Assembly (NCBI GenBank): GCA_030602935.1
Contig: JAUVYU010000021.1
Location: 1-7,975 of the forward strand
Origin: Candidatus Bathyarchaeota archaeon
GTDB lineage: Archaea; Thermoproteota; Bathyarchaeia; TCS64
DNA: 7,975 nt
Direction of reading: 5' to 3'
Of the stretch, positions 1-5,541 are shown one piece after another. The stretch's first letter is position 1. Every line of letters starts with the position of its first letter. The notes beneath the pieces were generated by a model that was not told the DNA's origin, did not search any database, and worked only from the letters and a program-made list of their open reading frames with translations. A program made the translations under genes and the position numbers.

Positions 1-1
1 C

Positions 2-772
2 TCATCTGTGGTCGCTGATGAGGTCATGGCCCACAGGATAGGGCTCATCCCCCTCAAGACCGACCTAGACAGCTACGTCCTTCCCGAGAACTGCGAGTGC
101 GAAAGCGAACTCGGCTGCGGCCTCTGCAGAGTCGTACTGACATTAGACGTAGAGACTGAAAACGAGATCAGGACGGTCACATCAGGGGATCTCGTATCCG
201 AGGACCCGAGAGTCGTCCCCGTGAGCCCCGATATACCGATAACCAAGCTGGCCCCAGGACAGGCAGTCAGGCTCGAGGCCTACGCCCGCCTGGGAACAGG
301 TAAGATCCACGCGAAATGGCAGCCTGTCTCAGTAGCCATTTACCAGCACATGGGCGATATAGAGATCGACGGGAAGACGTGCACGGACTGCGCGAAATGC
401 GTGGAGGCCTGCCCGAGGAACGTCCTCGAGATCGAGGGAGGGAAGCTGCGCGTGGCAGACATTTACGCGTGTATCCTCTGCGGGGACTGCGTCAATGCCT
501 GCCCGGTGGACCCCGCCGCCCTGACCCAGGGCATGAAAGACAGAACGTTCCTGTTCACCGTGGAGTCGACGGGAGGCCTGCCCCCCGAGAGGATAGTCAC
601 CGAGGCCGGGAGAATCCTCACCGAGAAGCTCACAGAGCTGGCGGGGAAGATCGAGAGGGGCGAGACCTCCGAGGACATAGTCGAGATGGACATGGGGATG
701 CAGAAGGCGCGAGGGCTCTCCAGCGTAAGCTCAGCGGATACCGATGAGGCGAAGGAGGAACCAGAGGAATGA
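2..772 (+). CDS. rpo3: DNA-directed RNA polymerase subunit Rpo3 (subunit D), 5' end cut off by the window
   Basis: This is the archaeal counterpart of bacterial alpha and eukaryotic Rpb3/AC40. It pairs with Rpo11 to form the platform on which RNA polymerase assembles. The frame is open from base 2. The GTG at base 8 is an internal valine, because the text reads SSVVADEVMAHRIGLIPL, a block normally preceded by about 40 residues of the N-terminal dimerisation helix. Cysteines at 92, 98, 116 and 125 (CxC-x5-CxxC) match the zinc-site region of Rpb3. From 380 to 505 a ferredoxin-like insert carries two complete CxxCxxCxxxCP motifs, enough for two 4Fe-4S clusters. The dimerisation domain resumes at FTVESTGGLPPERIV, and the C-terminus is an acidic tail (DEAKEEPEE). 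The stop overlaps the rpl18e start (ATGA, 769-772), so the two are translationally coupled. Identification is firm; only the N-terminus is missing. Confidence 0.97.
   Translation, partial: SSVVADEVMAHRIGLIPLKTDLDSYVLPENCECESELGCGLCRVVLTLDVETENEIRTVTSGDLVSEDPRVVPVSPDIPITKLAPGQAVRLEAYARLGTGKIHAKWQPVSVAIYQHMGDIEIDGKTCTDCAKCVEACPRNVLEIEGGKLRVADIYACILCGDCVNACPVDPAALTQGMKDRTFLFTVESTGGLPPERIVTEAGRILTEKLTELAGKIERGETSEDIVEMDMGMQKARGLSSVSSADTDEAKEEPEE
754..758 (+). promoter_or_regulatory. Shine-Dalgarno site for rpl18e inside the end of rpo3
   Basis: GGAGG lies 10 bases before the ATG at 769, within the last codons of rpo3. Together with the ATGA stop/start overlap it supports the 769 start for rpl18e and coupled translation of the two genes. 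Confidence 0.75.
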
Positions 773-1116
773 TAAACCCACAGCTCAAGGAGACGATAAA
801 GACACTCAAGGCCGCGTCGAGGAAGAGCGGTCAGAACATCTGGGCCGCCCTGGCGAAAGGGCTGGACAAGCCCAAGAGGAGAAGGGCCTCCGTGAACCTC
901 AGCAGGATCAACAGGCACACCCAGCCGGGGGACGTCGTCGCCGTCCCGGGGAAGGTCCTCGCATCGGGGGCACTCGACCACCCGGTCACCGTCGCCGCAT
1001 ACTCCTTCTCGGACGGCGCCAGGAAGAAGATAGCCCAGATCGAGGGACGCGCCGTCTCGCTGACCGGCCTCCTGGAGGAGCAGATTGAGCCCTCGAAGAT
1101 AAAGATCCTGAAATAA
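769..1116 (+). CDS. rpl18e: 50S ribosomal protein L18e (eL18)
   Basis: A 115-residue protein of the archaeal/eukaryotic L18e family, related to bacterial L15 and part of the large ribosomal subunit. It begins MINPQLKETIKTLKAASRKS, is rich in Lys/Arg, and has the family core NLSRINRHTQPGDVVAVPGKVL followed by a segment reading VAAYSFSDGARKKI. Length is normal for archaeal L18e (about 115-125 residues). The ATG at 769 overlaps the rpo3 stop and has a GGAGG site 10 bases upstream. In many archaea the order is rpo3, rpl18e, rpl13, rps9, rpoN. Here rpl18e is the last gene, and the next ORF is on the opposite strand. Function is certain by family; the shortened operon is the notable point. Confidence 0.96.
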   Translation: MINPQLKETIKTLKAASRKSGQNIWAALAKGLDKPKRRRASVNLSRINRHTQPGDVVAVPGKVLASGALDHPVTVAAYSFSDGARKKIAQIEGRAVSLTGLLEEQIEPSKIKILK

Positions 1117-1228
1117 ACCCGTAACTCATCGTTCTACTTATTCTCCATTTCAATAGTCTGCCACATCAGCCTAATTCCATGCGCCCGCAGTGACAGACGG
1201 TTTCACACACATATCCTGAAGAGGCCCG
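1117..1228. other. Convergent gap between rpl18e and the rhomboid gene
   Basis: 112 bases separate the two stops. The plus strand has a pyrimidine-rich stretch at about 1129-1150, with short T runs only, which could end rpl18e transcription. I see no strong hairpin and no gene here. Confidence 0.4.
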
Positions 1229-1933
1229 TCATCTCCACTCATCCAGGTCCTGGGCGTAATAGGTCTGAACCACCCGAGGACGAGGACGAATAAACGTGGC
1301 CATCAGCACCCCCATGACGAACCCCCCGACGTGGGCCCAGAATGCGACCCCCGTGTCCCACGGCGAGAGGGCCATCAATAACTGGTAGATGAACCAGACA
1401 CCGATCATCGTGTACGCCCGGACGTAGATGACCCGCACGAAGAAGCCAAAGCCGACGAGGGTCCGGATCCTGCGCTTGGGATAGAAGACGAAATACGCGC
1501 CCAAGACCCCCGCGATGGCCCCCGAGGCCCCCACAGCGGGTTGAGCAGAATCCATCGCGGTGACGAGCCAGACAGCCGAGGCCGTGACCCCGCAGACGAT
1601 GTAGAACCCGAGATACGAGAGACGCCCCAGGAACATGGAGTTACTCCGACACGCGATGTGATCCTCAATGTTATCCCCGAAGACCCAGAGGAAGAGCATG
1701 TTCCCAAGAAGGTGGGACCAACCCCCATGCAGGAATATGTTGGTGATGAAAGAGTAGAGGCCCCTCCCCCCTAGGACCCTCACGGGTATGATGCCGTACT
1801 GGAGCAGCGTGTAAATGAAGAAAGACGCCCCGGACGAGGACTGCCAGAGGAAGACAGCGATGCACGAGGCGATCAAAGCCCACGTGACTATCGGCCTCAG
1901 CCTGGTCGGATTCTCGTCGCCCAACGGGAGCAT
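1229..1933 (-). CDS. Rhomboid family intramembrane serine protease
   Basis: A 234-residue polytopic membrane protein of the rhomboid family (MEROPS S54), which cleaves transmembrane helices of other proteins inside the membrane. Conserved elements in order: the N-terminal MLPLGDENPTR and first hydrophobic segment (about residues 14-31); loop and helix with HGGWSHLLGNMLFLWVFGDN, giving His74 and Asn78; the catalytic GASG with nucleophile Ser137, followed by IAGVLGAYFVFYP; and HVGGFVMG with catalytic His201. About six membrane segments are visible, and the length is typical of a minimal six-helix rhomboid. The ATG at 1933 is supported by an in-frame stop 15 bases upstream. It is convergent with rpl18e and divergent from the CoA-transferase gene, so probably transcribed alone. 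The substrate cannot be told from sequence. The catalytic dyad is intact, so it should be active. Confidence 0.95.
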   Translation of the reverse strand: MLPLGDENPTRLRPIVTWALIASCIAVFLWQSSSGASFFIYTLLQYGIIPVRVLGGRGLYSFITNIFLHGGWSHLLGNMLFLWVFGDNIEDHIACRSNSMFLGRLSYLGFYIVCGVTASAVWLVTAMDSAQPAVGASGAIAGVLGAYFVFYPKRRIRTLVGFGFFVRVIYVRAYTMIGVWFIYQLLMALSPWDTGVAFWAHVGGFVMGVLMATFIRPRPRVVQTYYAQDLDEWR

Positions 1934-1944
1934 GTCACCATTTA

Positions 1945-1961
1945 CTCACATTGGGTGTGAG
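1945..1961. promoter_or_regulatory. Perfect inverted repeat upstream of the rhomboid gene (possible operator or leader hairpin)
   Basis: CTCACA and TGTGAG form a perfect 6-bp inverted repeat around the 5-base spacer TTGGG, ending 12 bases before the rhomboid ATG (1933, minus strand). Its position between the likely TATA region and the start codon would suit a repressor operator. It could also be a small hairpin in the leader if transcription starts upstream. The role is inferred from position only. Confidence 0.35.
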
Positions 1962-2134
1962 ATTAAGCTTGTTAGGAAGCGTGGAAAATGGGGTGACGCC
2001 CTGAATAAAACAGGGATTAACCTGAACCGGAGCGGTGATTTCTACTATCCGCGGTCTTTACGCGCGCACGCCTGACTTTCTCGTGCTGACCTCATATTCA
2101 CGGGGGTGGCCCAAGTTTTGAGTTAAAAGGAAAA

Positions 2135-2140
2135 CTATAT
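2135..2140 (+). promoter_or_regulatory. Putative TATA box of the CoA-transferase gene
   Basis: CTATAT sits in an A-rich stretch 50 bases before the ATG at 2185. Archaeal transcription usually starts about 25 bases after the TATA centre, so the mRNA would start near 2160-2165 and keep a short leader containing at least part of the Shine-Dalgarno region. Confidence 0.5.
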
Positions 2141-2160
2141 GAATATCTAGCTGAACTTCA

Positions 2161-2176
2161 GGAGGATATTGAGAGG
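2161..2176 (+). promoter_or_regulatory. Shine-Dalgarno region of the CoA-transferase gene
   Basis: GGAGG at 2161-2165 and GAGAGG at 2171-2176 precede the ATG at 2185. The second, 8 bases from the ATG, is the better placed and supports this start. This contrasts with the peptidase and ligase genes, which lack such a site. Confidence 0.55.
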
Positions 2177-2184
2177 ATCAAAAA

Positions 2185-3372
2185 ATGAAGAGTATACTCG
2201 AAGACATTAAGGTTCTAGACATGACCCACGTCTGGTTCGGCCCTTGGTCCACGCTGATGCTGGCGGAGCTGGGCGCGGAGGTCATAAAGGTGGAGCCCCC
2301 GTGGGGCGGACTGGGCAGGATCCCACAGCAGGGCACCCTCTACGGAGGCGCAAGCGCGACATTCCACCACCTCAACCTCAACAAGAAGGCTATCGCCATC
2401 GACCTGAAGAACCCCGAGGGGCTCAAGATCTTCAAGGAGCTTGTGAAGAAGGTCGACGTCGTGGTCCAGAACTTCGCACCTGGCACAATGGAGCGGATAG
2501 GACTAGGCTACGACGTGCTGAAGGAGCTCAACCCCAAGATCATATACGCGGCCCTATCGGGCTTCGGCCAGACGGGACCCTACTCGTCCTGGGCCGCGTA
2601 TGCGGTCATCGCCGAGGCTATGGCGGGATTCACCAGGAACCAGGGGATGAACGTGGACCCCGAGGGCCCACCCAAGAGCATGACAGGTGCCTTCGGCGAC
2701 CTCGCCCCCGGCACCATGGCAGCCATGTGCATCATAGGAGCCATCAGGTACCGTGACAAGACCGGCAAGGGACAGATGATCGACGTCGCCCAGACAGACT
2801 GCATGGTCGCCTACCAGACCGGCATAACTAACTACCTCGTGACGGGTAAGGACGAGCTGGAGAGGCGGGCGGAGCAGGATGAGAGGCGCAAGAAGCAGCA
2901 GGGCAGGGGCGGGATGATGAGGATCAGCGGCATACTCGAGGTTAGCGATGGCCATATCCACCTCGCGGGCTGGAGGCCCAAGGGCATGGAGAAGCTCAAG
3001 GAGGTCATGGGCGTCGAGGAGCTTGAGCAGGAGGCCGTCAAGGAGCACGTCAAGACCATGACCCGCGACGAGGCAGTCAAGTTCTTCTCCGACGTAGGAC
3101 TCCCCGTCGCACCGGTCTACTGGGCAAGCGAGGCCACACAGGACCCCCACGTGCGGGCCAGGGACATGTTCGTCGAGGTCGAGCACCCCAAGATGGGCAA
3201 GTACGAGGCCATCAACTTCCCTGTGAAGATGTCCGAGTCACCCGGCAAGGTGACGTCCTGCGCCCCCCTCCTCGGGGAGCACAACAAGCAGGTCGTGATG
3301 GACTACCTCGGCTACACCGAGGAGCAGTACGACGAGCTCAAGAAGAACGGCGTAATGGCAGAGGGAGTCTAA
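2185..3372 (+). CDS. Class III CoA-transferase (CaiB/BaiF family)
   Basis: A 395-residue enzyme of the family III CoA-transferases (formyl-CoA:oxalate, carnitine, bile-acid and aryl-CoA transferases), which moves CoA between an acyl-CoA donor and a carboxylic acid acceptor; cytoplasmic. Family blocks in order: VLDMTHVWFGPWSTLMLAEL and GAEVIKVEPP near the N-terminus; NLNKKAIAIDLK; VVVQNFAPGTMERIGLGYD; SGFGQTGPYS; and FGDLAPGTMAA, where Asp172 aligns with the catalytic aspartate that forms the acyl anhydride. The C-terminal half has PHVRARDMFVEVEHPKMG and APLLGEHN. Length is normal for the family (about 400). Residues about 223-242 are an unusually charged stretch rich in Glu, Arg, Lys and Gln. 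A Shine-Dalgarno site supports the start. No acyl-CoA dehydrogenase, hydratase or ligase lies nearby, so the substrate is unknown. Confidence 0.93.
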   Translation: MKSILEDIKVLDMTHVWFGPWSTLMLAELGAEVIKVEPPWGGLGRIPQQGTLYGGASATFHHLNLNKKAIAIDLKNPEGLKIFKELVKKVDVVVQNFAPGTMERIGLGYDVLKELNPKIIYAALSGFGQTGPYSSWAAYAVIAEAMAGFTRNQGMNVDPEGPPKSMTGAFGDLAPGTMAAMCIIGAIRYRDKTGKGQMIDVAQTDCMVAYQTGITNYLVTGKDELERRAEQDERRKKQQGRGGMMRISGILEVSDGHIHLAGWRPKGMEKLKEVMGVEELEQEAVKEHVKTMTRDEAVKFFSDVGLPVAPVYWASEATQDPHVRARDMFVEVEHPKMGKYEAINFPVKMSESPGKVTSCAPLLGEHNKQVVMDYLGYTEEQYDELKKNGVMAEGV

Positions 3373-3406
3373 CCTCCCAACTATACTTTTTTCACGTTCC
3401 TTTTTT
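3363..3406 (+). terminator. Hairpin plus two T-tracts after the CoA-transferase gene
   Basis: GGGAG (3363-3367) and CTCCC (3374-3378) form a 5-bp GC-rich hairpin spanning the TAA stop, followed by T6 at 3387-3392 and T6 at 3401-3406. Oligo-T runs in the RNA-like strand are the main archaeal intrinsic termination signal. The hairpin may be incidental. The T-tracts make it likely that the CoA-transferase message ends before the peptidase gene. Confidence 0.6.
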
Positions 3407-3436
3407 CGAACAGACCTTCAGATACCGGATTAACAC

Positions 3437-3443
3437 TTTATAT
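3437..3443 (+). promoter_or_regulatory. TATA box of the M28 peptidase gene
   Basis: TTTATAT in the context TAACACTTTATATCC ends about 30 bases before the ATG at 3473. Initiation about 25 bases downstream would place the mRNA 5' end at or just before the ATG, and no Shine-Dalgarno site is present, so a leaderless message is likely. The block resembles the one before the DNA ligase gene. Confidence 0.65.
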
Positions 3444-3472
3444 CCTTTAGGACTACCTAGGTTTAGAATCAT

Positions 3473-4798
3473 ATGACAAAATTACTGTTCGACGGAGAGA
3501 AAGCGTTCAAGTACATCGAAAAGCTCGCAGTCGACATCGGCACCAGACCCAGCGGGAGCGAGGCCGAGAAGAAGGCCGCCGACTGGATAGCCTCCGAGTT
3601 CAAGGCGCTCGGGCTCAAGACATCGATCGAGGAGTTCGAGGTCACCACGGGGAGGGTAGTCTCTCAGAAACTCGAGGTCCTGGAGCCGAAGAGGGGGGAG
3701 ATCCCCTGCGAGGTGATGCCCCTCTACGGCAGCACCGGTCCAGAAGGGGTGACCGGGGACCTCGTCTACCTCGAGACGTACGACGAGGAGTACCTCACCC
3801 CGGAGATCGAGGGAAAGATCATCATGACCTCCGGACGCCCCAAGGACAGGAAGAAGTCGTACCGCCTGCTTTCAAAGTTCAAGCCCCTAGCAATGATCTT
3901 CATCGAGAGCTCTCCAAGGGTCCTCGCGAAGAACCTCTGGGGAAGCCACCTCTTCAAGGAGAAGTATGGGGAGCTGCCGGCCCTCAGGATCTCGTTCATG
4001 GACGGCCGCAGCCTGGTCAAGTCAGGGGTCAGCAGGGTCCACGTCGTCGCGGAGACCGAGTCGAAGACAGTCAACTCCCAGAACGTGATCGCCGAGATAG
4101 AGGGCAACGAGAGACCTGAAGAGATAATCGTGGTCGGAGGCCACTACGACACCGTCCTCGAGGTCTCAGGCGCAGGCGACAACGCCGGTGGCACGGCCAT
4201 AGCCATGGAGCTCGCCAGGGTCTTCAAGGAGAAGGGCACGAAGAGGACCATGAAGTTCGCTGCCTGGGGCTGCGAAGAGGTAGGACTCCTCGGGAGCAGG
4301 GACTACGCCGCCAAGCTGAGGAAGGCCTCCGAGGAGGCGAAGAAGGAGAACGAGGACGAGGACCAGACGGAGCTCGACAGGACAGTGCTCTGTGTGAACC
4401 TCGACGTGCACGGAGGCTTCCTAGGCACCAACTCATCCAAGATCCTCGGCCCGCCCGAGCTGAAGGCTTCTGTTATGCTGCTATCCAAGGAGACGGGGAC
4501 GGTGTTCACCGTGGACGAGGGGGTCTACTCCTCAGACGGGACCTCCCTGTCGGCGGTCGGCATCCCGAGCGTCTCATTCTCCAGAAGCACCCCCAGCAAC
4601 ACATTCATGCACAGCGTCGAGGACGACATCAGCTGGCTCAACCCGAGGGCACTTCACAACCAGGGGAGGTTCATCGAGGAGTACCTGACGAGGTACGTCT
4701 CCGAGGCCGCGGCATTCCCCTTCGAGAGGAAGATTCCTGACAAGCAGAAGAAGGAGATCGAGGACTACTTCAAGCGCAGCATGAGAGGTATGCCCTGA
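3473..4798 (+). CDS. M28 family zinc aminopeptidase with PA-like insert, cytoplasmic
   Basis: A 441-residue metallopeptidase of family M28 (aminopeptidase Y/S type), expected to remove N-terminal residues from peptides using two zinc ions. The N-terminal part includes GTRPSGSEAEKKAADWIASE. Residues about 95-190 look like the protease-associated (PA) domain placed before the catalytic core. The metal ligands are all visible: His224 and Asp226 in GGHYDTV, Asp236 in GAGDNAGG, Glu268/Glu269 in WGCEEVGLLGS, Asp311 in NLDVHG, and His380 in FMHSVEDD. Asp356 and GIPSVSFS also fit the family. There is no signal peptide or membrane helix, so it likely acts inside the cell, perhaps recycling peptides from proteasome products (inference). 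An acidic/lysine-rich insert at about residues 285-303 interrupts the core before Asp311. It lies in its own transcription unit. Confidence 0.93.
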   Translation: MTKLLFDGEKAFKYIEKLAVDIGTRPSGSEAEKKAADWIASEFKALGLKTSIEEFEVTTGRVVSQKLEVLEPKRGEIPCEVMPLYGSTGPEGVTGDLVYLETYDEEYLTPEIEGKIIMTSGRPKDRKKSYRLLSKFKPLAMIFIESSPRVLAKNLWGSHLFKEKYGELPALRISFMDGRSLVKSGVSRVHVVAETESKTVNSQNVIAEIEGNERPEEIIVVGGHYDTVLEVSGAGDNAGGTAIAMELARVFKEKGTKRTMKFAAWGCEEVGLLGSRDYAAKLRKASEEAKKENEDEDQTELDRTVLCVNLDVHGGFLGTNSSKILGPPELKASVMLLSKETGTVFTVDEGVYSSDGTSLSAVGIPSVSFSRSTPSNTFMHSVEDDISWLNPRALHNQGRFIEEYLTRYVSEAAAFPFERKIPDKQKKEIEDYFKRSMRGMP

Positions 4799-4814
4799 CC
4801 CCGGTGGGACAGGG

Positions 4815-4820
4815 TTATAT
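4815..4820 (+). promoter_or_regulatory. TATA box of the ECF S-component gene
   Basis: TTATAT lies 17 bases after the peptidase stop. Transcription would start near 4845. The correct ATG is at 4880, so this message would have a leader of about 35 bases, unlike those of its neighbours. An imperfect dyad (4821-4838) abuts the TATA box on its downstream side. Confidence 0.55.
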
Positions 4821-4838
4821 CTACTAATTTTATTGTAG
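4821..4838. repeat. Imperfect inverted repeat just downstream of a TATA box
   Basis: CTAC-T-AAT and ATT-GTAG flank a TTT centre, giving seven complementary pairs with one unpaired T. It lies between the TATA box and the likely start of transcription of the S-component gene, where a bound repressor would block RNA polymerase. A+T-rich dyads arise easily by chance, so this is tentative. Confidence 0.25.
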
Positions 4839-4845
4839 CAACCTT

Positions 4846-4861
4846 GATATGGGTAGATATC
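4846..4861 (+). promoter_or_regulatory. Small hairpin in the leader of the ECF S-component mRNA, containing an out-of-frame ATG
   Basis: GATAT (4846-4850) and ATATC (4857-4861) can pair around the loop GGGTAG. The first ATG downstream of the promoter, at 4849, falls in this hairpin and is not in the frame of the transporter. No known riboswitch pattern (for example the TPP core) is recognisable. A role in translation of the downstream gene is a guess. Confidence 0.25.
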
Positions 4862-4879
4862 TGAGTAGACCAGAAGCCC

Positions 4880-5470
4880 ATGAGCGATCTGTTCAGCTCC
4901 AAGAGGTTGACATTCATAGCGATGATGGCCGCCCTCGGAAACGTCCTGTCCTTCATCTCGATAAAGCTGGCCCCCCTGGTGCCCTCCATACCCCTCGGGC
5001 CGACGAGCTTCTCACTGGCCCTCGACCTATCCCACCTCTCAACCTTCATAGCGGCCCTCTTCGGGGGACCGGTAGTGGGGGGGCTCACGGCACTGATCGG
5101 GGGCTCGGTGGCAGCGTTCGAGTTCGGGTTCTCCCAGGGGAACTTCATCACGGGATTCGGGCTGCCAGTGGGTAAGGCCCTGACGGGCATCACGGCGGGT
5201 CTCCTGATGAGGAGGCTCGGGGTCGGCGACAAACGGGTTATGATGGTGGTCTCGACGGTCGTCTCCTACATCCCGGAGGGGATCGTGACATACCTCATCT
5301 TCATGTACCTCTTCCCGTTGTTCATCCCGAACTCGGTCTTCTGGGTGGCCGCGCTCACAGTGCAGGTCCTCGTGAAGGCCGTCATCGAGATGGTCGTGAT
5401 GGGCATCCTGCTGTCGGCGATGCTCGGCAACCAAGGGTTCACACAGTATGTCAGGGGCTCATTTAGCTAA
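4880..5470 (+). CDS. ECF transporter S component-like membrane protein (substrate unknown)
   Basis: A 196-residue hydrophobic protein that looks like the substrate-binding S component of an energy-coupling factor (ECF) vitamin or micronutrient importer. Length and about six membrane segments (roughly residues 10-28, 44-60, 62-82, 92-111, 119-142 and 152-182) fit the family. Segment 1 contains Ala14-x3-Ala18, resembling the AxxxA motif used by S components to contact the T subunit. FGGPVVGGLTALIGGSVA and VGKALTGITAGLLMRRLG match the glycine-rich helix pattern of vitamin S components. The start at 4880 is chosen because an in-frame TGA at 4862 excludes upstream starts. No ATPase (A) or T-subunit genes are present here, so it would share a module encoded elsewhere, as group II ECF systems do. 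The substrate (riboflavin, thiamine, folate precursor, queuosine precursor or other) cannot be decided from sequence. Confidence 0.8.
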   Translation: MSDLFSSKRLTFIAMMAALGNVLSFISIKLAPLVPSIPLGPTSFSLALDLSHLSTFIAALFGGPVVGGLTALIGGSVAAFEFGFSQGNFITGFGLPVGKALTGITAGLLMRRLGVGDKRVMMVVSTVVSYIPEGIVTYLIFMYLFPLFIPNSVFWVAALTVQVLVKAVIEMVVMGILLSAMLGNQGFTQYVRGSFS

Positions 5471-5541
5471 TACAATCTATTCTACATCTCGAAAAACATC
5501 GCAGTGAAATCATAGTTACCCGTACACCACTTTCCTTAAAT
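5471..5541. other. Short gap before the HExxH protein gene
   Basis: An A+T-rich gap of 71 bases. A TTAAAT element at about 5536-5541 touches the GTG start at 5542, and a weaker AATCATAG stretch lies near 5508-5515. Which of them is the promoter affects the start of the next gene. No Shine-Dalgarno sequence is evident. Confidence 0.35.

Larger units (their letters stand above)
1934..2184. other. Divergent intergenic region between rhomboid and CoA-transferase genes
   Basis: The largest non-coding gap in the window (251 bases). It should hold both promoters. Toward the rhomboid gene it has a perfect palindrome (1945-1961) and a weak TATA-like stretch at 1961-1967 read on the minus strand. A small inverted repeat, CCCTG/CAGGG with a 7-base A-rich spacer, lies at 1999-2015. 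The TATA and Shine-Dalgarno elements of the CoA-transferase are at 2135-2176. I see no tRNA fold and no convincing gene in it. Confidence 0.6.

Noticed and set aside
8..10. GTG as the true start of rpo3
   Set aside because: Conserved sequence continues upstream of it (SSV) and the N-terminal dimerisation helix is missing, so the gene begins before the window.
1999..2015. CCCTG/CAGGG inverted repeat in the divergent gap as a terminator or RNA gene
   Set aside because: Only 5 bp with an A-rich loop, no T-tract after it on either strand, and no gene whose end it would serve.
1815..2075. 86-codon plus-strand ORF overlapping the rhomboid gene start
   Set aside because: Mostly antisense to the rhomboid N-terminus; composition matches no family and it has no ribosome-binding site. 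The rhomboid motifs fix the minus strand as coding.
2554..3186. 210-codon minus-strand ORF inside the CoA-transferase
   Set aside because: A shadow caused by high G+C codon bias; the plus-strand frame carries the full set of family III motifs.
4849..5175. 108-codon ORF starting at the first ATG after the transporter promoter
   Set aside because: It overlaps the S component in another frame, and its sequence is Gly/Arg/Pro-rich with no family resemblance. Only its start codon position is of interest.
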